Assembly: GCA_900129675.1 (NCBI GenBank)
Contig: FSRD01000004.1
Location: forward strand, 62,001-126,000
Reading direction: 5' to 3'
DNA length: 64,000 bases
From: Bradyrhizobium erythrophlei
GTDB taxonomy: Bacteria > Pseudomonadota > Alphaproteobacteria > Rhizobiales > Xanthobacteraceae
Shown: piece after piece, positions 52,428-61,290 of the stretch
How positions within the stretch are numbered: position 1 is the first letter of the stretch
How the letters are laid out: each line of letters opens with the position of its first letter
Program-made: the position numbers and the translations under genes
The notes under the pieces: model-generated
What the model saw: the letters and a program-made list of their open reading frames with translations, nothing else
Told to the model about the DNA's origin: nothing
Databases searched by the model: none

Positions 52428-52690
52428 GCGCTACTGCATCATTCCGATCGCGGTAGCCAATACACCGGTGAGCAGTTCCAGAGGTTGATTGCGATCACGG
52501 CGTCGTCTGTTCGATCAGCCGTTCCGGCAACGTCTGGGACAATGCGGCGATGGAGAGGTTCTTCTCGTCGTTGAAGACCGAGCGAACAGCGCGCAAGGTG
52601 TACCGGTCACGGGACGAGGCCAAGGCCGACGTGCTCGATTATATTGAGCGCTTCTGCAATCCAGAACGCTGGCACTCGACGATCGGTTAC
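52428..52690 (+). pseudogene. IS3-family OrfB C-terminal fragment, frameshifted
   Basis: ALLHHSDRGSQYTGEQFQRLI, then after a one-base loss near 52494 SRSGNVWDNAAMERFFSSLK, TERTARKVYRSRDEAKADVLD and YIERFCNPERWHSTIGY. These are the last DDE motifs of an IS3 OrfB. The 5' half is absent and the 3' end joins an IS1182 fragment. Confidence 0.8.
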
Positions 52691-53011
52691 TGGACGAACG
52701 CCTGCAAGACCTGTGCAATCAAGGATCAGTGCACCACAGGCAAAGAACGCCGCATCACGCGATGGGAGCATGAGCACGTTCTCGAAACCGTGCAGCAGCG
52801 GCTGGATCAGGAGCCCCACGCCAAGCGGCGCCGGCGCGAGACGGTTGAGCATCCCTTCGGCACGCTCAAGATGCGGATGGGCGACGCACTTCCTGATGAA
52901 GACGCTGCAGAAGGTCGCGAGCGAGATGGCGCTCAGCCTGCTCGCCTACAATCTGACGCGCGTCATGATATCGTCGGTACAAGGGCGTTACTGGCAGCGA
53001 TCAGGGCGTGA
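52690..53011 (+). pseudogene. IS1182-like transposase C-terminal fragment, frameshifted
   Basis: Starts within YWTNACKTCAIKDQCTTGKERRITRWEHEHVLETVQQRLDQEPHAKRRRRETVEHPFGTLKMRMG, a Cys-rich IS1182 subgroup. The next frame then gives ATHFLMKTLQKVASEMALSLLAYNLTRVM, and the frame returns for ALLAAIRA at the stop. So two compensating shifts surround about 110 bases. It is fused in frame with the IS3 fragment, giving a chimeric 153-codon frame from 52550. Confidence 0.75.
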
Positions 53012-53311
53012 GTGTGGAGACCCCATTGCGTGCCGATCTCGAGCCAGACCTTGCCCAGCATTCCACGCGATGACTCAGAGGCGGCCCCTGATCGTCCAAC
53101 AGGAAAAATTGCTCAGATCGGCCGTGTCGGACTACATTGACCGGATCGTGGATGGTTGCGGGCTGCGTCAGCCCGTTATCACGCAACCAAGACCCAGAAC
53201 AGAACGGATGTATGACTCCGGACGGCGCATAACCTGACATCGCCTTTTTCGGCCGCCTGCTTGCGTTCCAACGGATTAAGAGGGACGGCGGCACGCAGCG
53301 GAAACCACCGC
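53012..53311. other. Spacer between the transposase fragments and the two-component genes
   Basis: About 300 bases with no frame I can support. No terminator with a T-run is apparent at the end of the convergent histidine kinase gene. Confidence 0.35.
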
Positions 53312-54736
53312 TCACCTGCCGAGGGCTGCGGGTCGAGTGTCCTGCGTTACCGCCGCAGCGAGCGTCGGCCAAGTCGAGGCACCCTCTCGCCGCAGTGTCA
53401 CGCGGCAGCCCGGCTTGGCATCTTCGATGACGACATCGAGGCCGTGCAGCCTGGCCACGGCCGCCACGAGGCTGAGCCCCAGTCCACTCCCAGGGGTGTG
53501 GCGGCTCCTCTCTGCGCGATAGAAGCGCCGCAGGACAGCCTCGCGTTCCTCTGCGGGAATGCCGGGTCCAGTATCGGTCACGATGACGCCGAGATTTTCA
53601 TTCGCACGAAAGATGCGCAATGTAACCCGGCTCCCCGACGGCGTGAACTTGATCGCATTGTCCACGAGGTTCCCAATCGCCTCGAACAGCAGGCTTGGAT
53701 CACCGGCCATCTTGGCCGACCCGCGGCTCCCGTCTTTCAGTGACAACGAGACGCCCTTGCCCTCAGCCAGCGGCTCGTAGAAATCCCTCACATCGGCCGC
53801 GATCGCGGCAAGATCGAGCGTCGTGAACCCAGTGCGCCGCGCGCCGTCCTCGACTTCGGAGATGCGCAGCATTGCACCAAATGTCGAGAGAACGGCTTTG
53901 GTTTCGACAATCGCCTCATCAACGGCGGCCGCAAATTCCTCGACCGAGGCCGCGCGGCGGGCCGCCCGCTCGAGGCCGGCGAGCAGCCGCGTCAGCGGCG
54001 TGCGCAAATCGTGCGCGATCCCATCGCTCACGCCCTTCACTTCGTGCATCAGCCGCTCAATGTCGTCCAGCATTCCATTGACGACATCCACCAGCCGGTC
54101 GAGATCACCTGCCGTCCCACGGGTCGGCAGGCGCTCGGCCAAATTGCCATTGACGATGCGTTCGATGGCACGGGCAACCTCATCGATGCGGCGGACCGAC
54201 CCAGCGCCAATAACAGCCGCGCCCGCCAGCCCCATGATTAGAACCAGCAGGCCGCCCCAAGCCATGGCGCCGACCAGCAGTTCGCGGAATTCGTGCATCT
54301 CGTGCACATTCTGACTGACGAGGACGACATCGCCGGACGGCAGCCGGTGCGCCAAGCCCCGGAACGTCACCGCCTCACCGCGCCGGTTCAGCCTGAACTC
54401 GAAGGGACGGTTCGACGGCGAGGGTGTCGGCAGGTTCGCCACTTTGCCCGCGACTCCGTGCCCGGCGGCATCGAACAAAGCAAACGGACGGTCGCCCTCG
54501 GGATCGCGCGCCGCGTGCTCGTTCAGATGTTCGATGAGCTGGGAGGGGCTTGCAGCGACCAGGCTCGCAAGTTCCCTGGCGAGCCATTCGTCCGTCCCGT
54601 TCTTCAAGTAACCGGCAGTTTGCCAGTAGAGGAAACCGAAGAGCGTCAAGGAGGCCGCCCCGAAGAGCGCGAGAAACAGCAGGGCGAGCCGAAAGCTCGT
54701 CGTGCGCCGGAGATCACTCAGCCGCACGGAGGACAT
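53312..54736 (-). CDS. Sensor histidine kinase (HAMP-HisKA-HATPase)
   Basis: 474 residues. Two membrane segments (LALLFLALFGAASLTLFGFLYW; LVGAMAWGGLLVLIMGLAGAAVI) bracket a periplasmic domain of about 130 residues. Then comes HAMP (RIDEVARAIERIVNGNLAERLP), the phospho-acceptor His in GIAHDLRTPLTRLL, and the ATP-binding NLVDNAIKFTP, DTGPGIP and GSGLGLSLV. Its start overlaps the upstream response regulator by 23 bases. It resembles QseC/TctE-like kinases. The adjacent RND pump suggests a role in envelope or drug stress. Confidence 0.92.
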   Translation of the reverse strand: MSSVRLSDLRRTTSFRLALLFLALFGAASLTLFGFLYWQTAGYLKNGTDEWLARELASLVAASPSQLIEHLNEHAARDPEGDRPFALFDAAGHGVAGKVANLPTPSPSNRPFEFRLNRRGEAVTFRGLAHRLPSGDVVLVSQNVHEMHEFRELLVGAMAWGGLLVLIMGLAGAAVIGAGSVRRIDEVARAIERIVNGNLAERLPTRGTAGDLDRLVDVVNGMLDDIERLMHEVKGVSDGIAHDLRTPLTRLLAGLERAARRAASVEEFAAAVDEAIVETKAVLSTFGAMLRISEVEDGARRTGFTTLDLAAIAADVRDFYEPLAEGKGVSLSLKDGSRGSAKMAGDPSLLFEAIGNLVDNAIKFTPSGSRVTLRIFRANENLGVIVTDTGPGIPAEEREAVLRRFYRAERSRHTPGSGLGLSLVAAVARLHGLDVVIEDAKPGCRVTLRREGASTWPTLAAAVTQDTRPAALGR

Positions 54737-55397
54737 ACCCCGAGCTGCGCACGGTGTGGATCAGCGTGGGCAACCCGCCTTCGTCGAGCTTCCGGCGGAG
54801 CTTGCCAATGTGCACGTCGATCACGTTCGTCCGTTCGTCGTAGTGATAACCCCAGACCTCTTCAAACAGCATCGTCCGCGTCACGACCTGGTTCGGTTGC
54901 CGCATGAGATACTCGAGCAGATGGTACTCTCGCGGCAACAGCTCGACGAGCCGACCGGCACGACGCACCTCACGGCTCAGGAGGTCGATCTCCAGGTCGC
55001 CGACATGGAGCATCGTATCCCGCCGAGGGATCGCCTGCCGCCGTACCAAAACCTCGATCCGGGCAGTCAGCTCTAGAAATTCGAAGGGCTTGGTCAGGTA
55101 ATCGTCGCCACCGGCGCGGAGTCCTCGCACCCGCTCGTCCACCGCAGACAAGGCGCTAAGAATGAGCACCGGCGCTTCGACGCCGACCGTGCGGAGCGTC
55201 GATAGAACGGTAAGTCCGTCCACTCCGCCAGGCAGCATGCGGTCCAGCACGATGGCCTCGTAGGTATCCGCGCCCGCTTTCAGCAACCCCTCGCGGCCGG
55301 TATGGGCGCAATCGACGTCGAAGCCGGAATCGCCGAGGGCAGCCGCAATCTCCGCGGCGGTCTGGACATCGTCCTCCACTACCAGCACCCTAGCCAT
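54714..55397 (-). CDS. OmpR-family response regulator
   Basis: 227 residues from the ATG at 55397, with GGAG 7-10 bases before it; an upstream frame to 55454 has no signal. Receiver: RVLVVEDDVQTAAEIAAAL, phospho-Asp in IVLDRMLPGGVDG, and YLTKPFEFLEL. The winged helix (VRRAGRLVELLPREYHLLEYLMRQPNQVVTRTMLFEEVWGYH) is OmpR-type. It forms a pair with the downstream kinase and is divergent from the second regulator at 55492. Confidence 0.93.
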   Translation of the reverse strand: MARVLVVEDDVQTAAEIAAALGDSGFDVDCAHTGREGLLKAGADTYEAIVLDRMLPGGVDGLTVLSTLRTVGVEAPVLILSALSAVDERVRGLRAGGDDYLTKPFEFLELTARIEVLVRRQAIPRRDTMLHVGDLEIDLLSREVRRAGRLVELLPREYHLLEYLMRQPNQVVTRTMLFEEVWGYHYDERTNVIDVHIGKLRRKLDEGGLPTLIHTVRSSGYVLRAAE

Positions 55398-55491
55398 GCT
55401 TCTCCTCCAAAAGGACCTGGAGCCTGTCTGCCATATAGCGAGCAAAGTGCCCATCTACCACACATGAAATCTAGTTTAAGAAAGGAACGCG

Positions 55492-56199
55492 GTGCGCATC
55501 CTGATTGCCGAAGACGATGATCGCACAGCGAATTATCTGGTGCGGGGCCTGACCGAGAGCGGTCATATCGTGGATCGCGTCGCCGATGGCGAAACCGCGC
55601 TGGCCATGGCGCTCGAAGGCATTTACGAGGCACTCGTCCTCGACCGCATGCTGCCGGCGATGGATGGCGTCACCTTGGTTCGGCGCCTGCGCGAGCACGA
55701 TCCTCGCACTCCGGTGCTGATGCTGAGCGCCGTCGCGAGCACGGTCGATCGCGTCGAGGGTATGCGCGCCGGGTGCGACGACTACCTCGCCAAGCCCTAC
55801 ATGTTCGCGGAGCTTCTGGCGCGCCTTGAGGCGCTTGGCCGCCGGGCCGACCGCTCGCGGCGCCTCTCGGTGCTGCGGGTTGGCGACCTCGAGCTCGACA
55901 CGGTCGGCCGGACAGTGTCGCGCGCAGGACGGCCGATCCGCCTTCAACGTCGCGAATTCCTCCTGCTGGAACAGTTGGTCCGCCACGCCGGCCAAGTCGT
56001 CACGCGATCCATGCTGCTGGAGGCCACTTGGGACTATGATTTCGAGGGGCGCGGCAACATCGTCGACATGCATATCCACCGACTGCGCAAAAAAGTGGAC
56101 GAGGGCTTCTCTTATCCGTTGATCCAAACGGTCCCAAGTGCCGGCTACACGATCCGGGAGCCTAACGGTACCCCGACGCAACCAGACCAACCGGCCTGA
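55492..56199 (+). CDS. OmpR-family response regulator (second, divergent)
   Basis: 235 residues from GTG at 55492, preceded by GAAAGGAAC. Receiver motifs: RILIAEDDDRTANYLVRGL, phospho-Asp in LVLDRMLPAMDG, and YLAKPYMFAEL. The winged helix has IRLQRREFLLLEQLVRHAGQVVTRSMLLEATWDYDF. It has no kinase of its own next to it and lies directly before the RND genes in the same direction, so it is likely their regulator. It is clearly related to the neighbouring regulator (54714-55397). Confidence 0.92.
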   Translation: MRILIAEDDDRTANYLVRGLTESGHIVDRVADGETALAMALEGIYEALVLDRMLPAMDGVTLVRRLREHDPRTPVLMLSAVASTVDRVEGMRAGCDDYLAKPYMFAELLARLEALGRRADRSRRLSVLRVGDLELDTVGRTVSRAGRPIRLQRREFLLLEQLVRHAGQVVTRSMLLEATWDYDFEGRGNIVDMHIHRLRKKVDEGFSYPLIQTVPSAGYTIREPNGTPTQPDQPA

Positions 56200-56362
56200 T
56201 TAAAATCGATTTCATCATCGAGCGATGCGCGCTCTACGACCGATCCGTCAGAGTACCGGAGCGTTGAACCTGCTCCAGGCTGCCTTGTCGCGCTGCGCGG
56301 AAAGGGTAGCGGTCCCGAGGGAGGGCCGTCGATGTCTCATCAATTGGGTGGATTAGAAAACG

Positions 56363-57610
56363 ATGACCAACCGACCATTTGCCCAGGACCTCGTCGTCGA
56401 GGCTCGCGGGCCCGCCGTTGAGCCGCCGCGACGAAAGCATCATCGGTTGCGGGCAATCGTTATTCTAATACTTCTTGGCGGCACTGCCTATGGCGCTTAC
56501 GCCAACATCCACCATGTGGCAACCACCGCCGGGGCGCCGGCGCCTTCGGCCTCCGCCACCCCCATTCTCGGCGTAAAATCTACGCAAGCCAAGATCGAAA
56601 ACGTAGCGATCTATGTGACCGGGCTCGGCACGGTTCAGCCCTTCAACACCGTGACCGTCAAGCCGCGCGTCAGCGGCCAGATCAGCGACATCGTCTTCAC
56701 GGAAGGGCAATTAGTCCACGCCGGCGACGAGCTGGCGCACATCGACCCGCGGCCATTTCTGTCGCCGCTGCATCAGGCGGAGGCCATCTTGGCCAAGGAC
56801 CAGGCGCAACTCAATAATACGAATATAGATCTCCAGCGCATCACGAGCCTCGCCCAAAAGGGCTTTGCGACGGGCCAGTCTCTCGACACGCAAAAATCGC
56901 AGCTTGCCGGATTGCAAGCCACGATCTTGGCCGATCAGGCCTCGATCGAAACTGCCAAGACCCAGCTCGATTTTGCCACGATTACCTCGCCCTTAAGCGG
57001 CATCGCCGGAATCCGGATGATCGATGCGGGCAACATGATCACTCCGTCCGATCCCGGCCTTGTGGTCATCAATCAGCTCGAGCCGATCTCGGTCGTTTTC
57101 ACGGTGCCGTCGGAAGCCATCAGTCATTGGGCGGTGGGCCGGCCGACATCTATCGTCCCGGTCACGGCGCGATCGCCCGACAATGCTCGGATGCTCGGCA
57201 CCGGTGATTTGAGCCTCGTCGATAATCACATCGATCCGGCCACCGCGACCATCAGGCTCAAGGCGACGTTCCCGAACAAGGACCACCTGCTCAAGCCCGG
57301 CCAATTCGTCAACGCATCGATCCAGAGCGTACTACTGTCGGGCGTTGTCACCGTGCCGTCCAGCGCCGTGCAGCAGTCAACGAGTGGTTCTTACGTCTAC
57401 CTCGTGCAGCCGGACATGACTTTGGCGCAGCGCCCGGTGACGGTCGCGCGTGTGGCCGGCGACACGACCGTAATCGCGTCTGGATTGAGTGCAGGCGACA
57501 CGGTGGTCACAGATGGCCAATACAGCCTGAAGCCGGGCCTGAAAGTGTCCTTTTTGCCGAGCGATGTCGGTCCCCAGAGGGTCGCCGATCGGAACAACGC
57601 GACACAGTAA
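56363..57610 (+). CDS. RND efflux periplasmic adaptor (MdtA-like)
   Basis: 415 residues. A membrane anchor (LRAIVILILLGGTAYGAYANI) is followed by the lipoyl/hairpin/beta-barrel adaptor fold: VKSTQAKIENVAIYVTGLGTVQPFNTVTVKPRVSGQISDIVF, IDPRPFLSPLHQAEAILAKDQAQLNNTNIDLQRI, and FATITSPLSGIAGIRMIDAGNMI. It joins the RND permease to an outer-membrane channel. It starts 164 bases after the second regulator and 33 before the permease gene. Confidence 0.93.
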   Translation: MTNRPFAQDLVVEARGPAVEPPRRKHHRLRAIVILILLGGTAYGAYANIHHVATTAGAPAPSASATPILGVKSTQAKIENVAIYVTGLGTVQPFNTVTVKPRVSGQISDIVFTEGQLVHAGDELAHIDPRPFLSPLHQAEAILAKDQAQLNNTNIDLQRITSLAQKGFATGQSLDTQKSQLAGLQATILADQASIETAKTQLDFATITSPLSGIAGIRMIDAGNMITPSDPGLVVINQLEPISVVFTVPSEAISHWAVGRPTSIVPVTARSPDNARMLGTGDLSLVDNHIDPATATIRLKATFPNKDHLLKPGQFVNASIQSVLLSGVVTVPSSAVQQSTSGSYVYLVQPDMTLAQRPVTVARVAGDTTVIASGLSAGDTVVTDGQYSLKPGLKVSFLPSDVGPQRVADRNNATQ

Positions 57611-57643
57611 ATCTGTCATCTCCCTATCTGAGGTTAAGCTCCT

Positions 57644-60600
57644 GTGAACATCTCGAAGCGTTTTGTCGAGCGTCCCGTCGCCACGGCCCTGCTGACCCTC
57701 GGCGTCGTTCTGGTGGGCACTGTCGCCTATCTGCTGTTGCCGATATCCTCTCTGCCCCAGGTCGATTTTCCGACCATCGCGGTTCAGGCGAGCCTACCGG
57801 GTGCGGATGCCGAAACCATGGCAGCCACGGTTGCCAGTCCCCTCGAGCAGCAGTTCGCCAATATCCCTGGTGTTACGCAGATGACGTCCACGAGCACGCT
57901 CGGCATGTCGAACCTGACGCTGCAGTTCGATCTCAACCGGAACATCGATGGCGCTGCTCAGGACGTGCAGACCGCCATTAATGCGGCAAGCGGGCTGTTG
58001 CCAAAGACGATGCCCAATCCGCCGACCTACCATAAAGTCAATCCGGCACAGTTCACGGCGATTTCAATTGTGATGCAGTCAGACACCATCCCGCTGCCGA
58101 AAGTAATGGATGACGCGACGAATCTGGTCGCCCAAACCCTGTCCCAAATCCCCGGCGCAGGCTTTGTCGACATGCCCGGCTCGTCTAAATCGGCGATTCG
58201 GATCCAACTTGACCCGATGAAGATCGCATCCATGGGTCTGAGCCTCGAAGATATCCGCGCGGCTCTCGTGGTCGCCACCACTAACGGCCCGAAGGGTACC
58301 CTTAATGGCAGCCAGCGTTCGGTTACGCTGGACGCCAACGATCAGCTTCTCACCTCGACAAATACAAACGCGGCCATCGTCGCCTACCGCAACGGCTCGC
58401 CGGTGCGGATCAGCGACATCGGACGCGCTATCGACAGCGTCGAGAACACCACAATGGGCGCCTGGTACAACAACCGGAAGGCCGTCACGATCGACGTCCA
58501 CCTGCAACCCGGCGCCAATGCGGTCGATGTGGTCAAGGGCGTGAGGGCGGCGCTGCCGGCGCTGCGGCTACGGCTTCCACCTTCCGTTCAGTTGACCACA
58601 GCCGGCGATTCGACCGTTGCCGTGCGGGCCGCGGTCAGCGACGTGCAGACAACGCTGTTGATCACGGTCGGCCTGGTGGTGCTGACCATCTATGTGTTTT
58701 TGAAGAGCCTCAGTGCCACGATTATTCCCGCCGTGACCATTCCTGTGTCCTTGATCGGCACGTTCGCAATTATGTACGTGCTCGGCTACAGCCTCGACAA
58801 CATCTCGCTCATGGGGCTAACCATTGCTGTTGGCTTTGTGGTCGATGACGCCATCGTGGTGATCGAGAACATCGTGCGCCATGTCGAGGAAGGCGCTTCG
58901 CCAATGGCAGCGACGCTCAAAGGCGCGAGCGAGATTGGCTTCACGGTCGTGTCCATGACGGTGTCGCTCATCGCGGTATTCATCCCGCTTCTCCTGATGA
59001 GCGGAATGGTTGGTCGGCTTTTCCGCGAGTTCTCAGTCACAGTATCAGTGGCGCTGATCATCTCGGCCATCGTCTCGCTGACGCTGACGCCGATGATGTG
59101 CGCGCTCATGATTCGAGGCCACCAGCCCGAATCCCGCCGCGGCCTGGCGTCTCGCGCGCTCGAACGAGGGTTCGCCCTGTTCGAAGCCGGATACAAGCGG
59201 TCCTTGCTCAGCATCATCGCCCATCCGCGCCTGGTGATGCTGTCCTTCGCGGCGACACTCGCGTTGACGGCCTATCTCTTCATCGTCATCCCGAAAGGGT
59301 TTTTCCCTCAGCAGGACATCGGGTTGATCTCCGGCTCCACGCAGGCGGCGCAGGACATCTCGTTCGAGGCAATGGCTGCCAAACAACAGGCCGTGGTCGA
59401 CCTCATCATGAAAGAACCGGCGGTCGAGACCGTTCGCTCGAACCTCGGCGGCTCGGGACTGATGAACACCGGCAATTTGCAGATCATCCTGAAGCCGCAG
59501 TCGGACCGTTCGGTAACGGCCGACCAGGTGATCGCACGCATCCGCAAGCAGATGTCAGCGATGACCGGGGTGAGCCTCGCCATGCAGGCTGTGCAGGGCA
59601 TAAACGTGGGTGGCCGGATCTCCCAGACCCAGTTTCAGTACACGCTACAGGACCCCAATCTTCCCGAATTGTATCAATGGGCCGACACCATGGTGGCCGA
59701 ATTGCGCAAGCTGCCTGAGATCCGCGATGTCGCGAGCGATCTTCAGTCAGCCGCCCCCCACGCCAGCATCGTGATCGACCGTGACACGGCCACCCGTCTC
59801 GGCGTCACCCCCCAGGCGATCGACGATACGCTGTACGATGCGTTTGGTCAGCGGCAGGTCGCGACCATCTTTACCCAGCTCGATCAACACAAAATCGTGA
59901 TGGAGGTCGATCCCAAGTTCAGGGTCGATACCGGCGCGCTCGATAATCTCTATGTCGGAAACAACGCCGGCAAGCAGATCCCGCTCAGCACGTTCGCGAA
60001 GGTGGGCACATCCGTCGCGCCGCTCGCGATCAATCATCAGGGCCTGTTCCCGTCCGTCACGCTCAGCTTCAATCTCGCTCCGAACGTAGCGCTTGGAGAC
60101 GCGGTAGCGGCCGTGAACACGCTGAAGACCCGGATCAGCATGCCGGCTACTATTCAGACCGGATTCCAGGGGACCGCCCAAGCGTTTCAAGCCTCGTTGG
60201 CCACGCAGCCCGTGCTGATTGTAGCCGCCTTGGTCGCGGTCTACATCGTGCTCGGCGTGCTCTATGAGAGCATGGTGCATCCAATCACGATTCTGTCGAC
60301 GCTCCCGTCGGCCGGCGTCGGCGCCCTGGCTGCCCTCATGCTGGTTGGCGGGCAGCTCGATGTCATGGGCCTGGTCGGCATCATTCTCTTGATCGGCATC
60401 GTCAAGAAGAATGCCATCATGATGATCGATTTCGCGCTCACGGCGGAGCGAGGTGGGATTTCGCCGAGGCAAGCCATCATCCAGGCCTGCATCCTGCGGT
60501 TCAGGCCGATCACCATGACCACGCTCTGCGCGCTATTGGGCGCTCTACCTCTGGCGCTCGGCACGGGTGTCGGATCGGAACTGCGGCGTCCACTCGGCAT

Positions 60601-60757
60601 CGCGATCGTCGGCGGTCTCTGCGTCTCGCAACTGTTGACGCTGTACACAACGCCGGTGGTCTATCTCTACATGGAACGGATCGCCAGCTTCATGGCTACG
60701 ATCAGGACCAAGGCGTTCAAGCCGAAAGCTGCGATTCAACCTTTGCCTTCAGAATGA
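57644..60757 (+). CDS. RND efflux permease (MdtB/MdtC-like)
   Basis: 1037 residues, full length for an inner-membrane RND transporter. Seen are FVERPVATALLTLGVVLVGTVAYLLLP at the N-terminus, GFVVDDAIVVIENIVRHVEEG with the proton-relay acidic residues in TM4, a mid repeat FVTVPKGFFPQQDIG-like (VIPKGFFPQQDIGL), and LIGIVKKNAIMMIDFAL in the second half. It would export drugs or other toxic compounds with the adaptor before it. No TolC-type outer-membrane gene is in the window. Confidence 0.95.
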   Translation: MNISKRFVERPVATALLTLGVVLVGTVAYLLLPISSLPQVDFPTIAVQASLPGADAETMAATVASPLEQQFANIPGVTQMTSTSTLGMSNLTLQFDLNRNIDGAAQDVQTAINAASGLLPKTMPNPPTYHKVNPAQFTAISIVMQSDTIPLPKVMDDATNLVAQTLSQIPGAGFVDMPGSSKSAIRIQLDPMKIASMGLSLEDIRAALVVATTNGPKGTLNGSQRSVTLDANDQLLTSTNTNAAIVAYRNGSPVRISDIGRAIDSVENTTMGAWYNNRKAVTIDVHLQPGANAVDVVKGVRAALPALRLRLPPSVQLTTAGDSTVAVRAAVSDVQTTLLITVGLVVLTIYVFLKSLSATIIPAVTIPVSLIGTFAIMYVLGYSLDNISLMGLTIAVGFVVDDAIVVIENIVRHVEEGASPMAATLKGASEIGFTVVSMTVSLIAVFIPLLLMSGMVGRLFREFSVTVSVALIISAIVSLTLTPMMCALMIRGHQPESRRGLASRALERGFALFEAGYKRSLLSIIAHPRLVMLSFAATLALTAYLFIVIPKGFFPQQDIGLISGSTQAAQDISFEAMAAKQQAVVDLIMKEPAVETVRSNLGGSGLMNTGNLQIILKPQSDRSVTADQVIARIRKQMSAMTGVSLAMQAVQGINVGGRISQTQFQYTLQDPNLPELYQWADTMVAELRKLPEIRDVASDLQSAAPHASIVIDRDTATRLGVTPQAIDDTLYDAFGQRQVATIFTQLDQHKIVMEVDPKFRVDTGALDNLYVGNNAGKQIPLSTFAKVGTSVAPLAINHQGLFPSVTLSFNLAPNVALGDAVAAVNTLKTRISMPATIQTGFQGTAQAFQASLATQPVLIVAALVAVYIVLGVLYESMVHPITILSTLPSAGVGALAALMLVGGQLDVMGLVGIILLIGIVKKNAIMMIDFALTAERGGISPRQAIIQACILRFRPITMTTLCALLGALPLALGTGVGSELRRPLGIAIVGGLCVSQLLTLYTTPVVYLYMERIASFMATIRTKAFKPKAAIQPLPSE

Positions 60758-61290
60758 CAGCCTTTTCATCCAATGGCCTCATACGCGCTTTAAAGACTGC
60801 TTGTGGCGCGAAGCGGACATTCGCCCAGACGACGAGGTCCGAAAAGTGCCACGAACAGACATTGATTGTTTGTCGTCTCAAAAACGCCCCGGATGGTGCT
60901 GGGCCAGCAATGCTGCAAACACGAAAGCAACGCGTCAACGCGCGTAGGAAATGTTCAAAACGATTTTTGTGGAATATGCCGTAGGTAAGGCGATCCCGCG
61001 CCCCCACCAAACACACATCAGTCAACAACAATGTCCCATATCGCGCACCCAACAATTTTCGTTCCTGTATGAACACCTTCACAAAGGCATCGTGTCACTC
61101 CTGCTAGATTGACCACGGTTACCAGACCTTCACCTGCTTTCGATCCAGATCTTTCGGCGGGCCGACGTTCGTGCCCGGAAACAACAAGCAGTCCGGTAAC
61201 GAAGACGATCCGCATCCGCTCGTTCTGCTCGGCGCGCTCGCACGCGCCGAAATGCGAACTCATTGGCGCAAGTCGCAAGGAGGGTAAGTC
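60758..61290. other. Spacer with Bradyrhizobium-type repeat after the RND genes
   Basis: About 530 bases. On the minus strand 60780-60880 gives NVCSWHFSDLVVWANVRFAPQAVFK, a string typical of dispersed intergenic repeats, not a gene. AGGAGGG at 61276-61282 serves the next gene. Confidence 0.45.

Noticed and set aside
60717..61082. 121-codon minus-strand frame after the RND permease
   Set aside because: Part overlaps the end of the permease gene and the rest encodes repeat-type strings (CSWHFSDLVVWANVRF).
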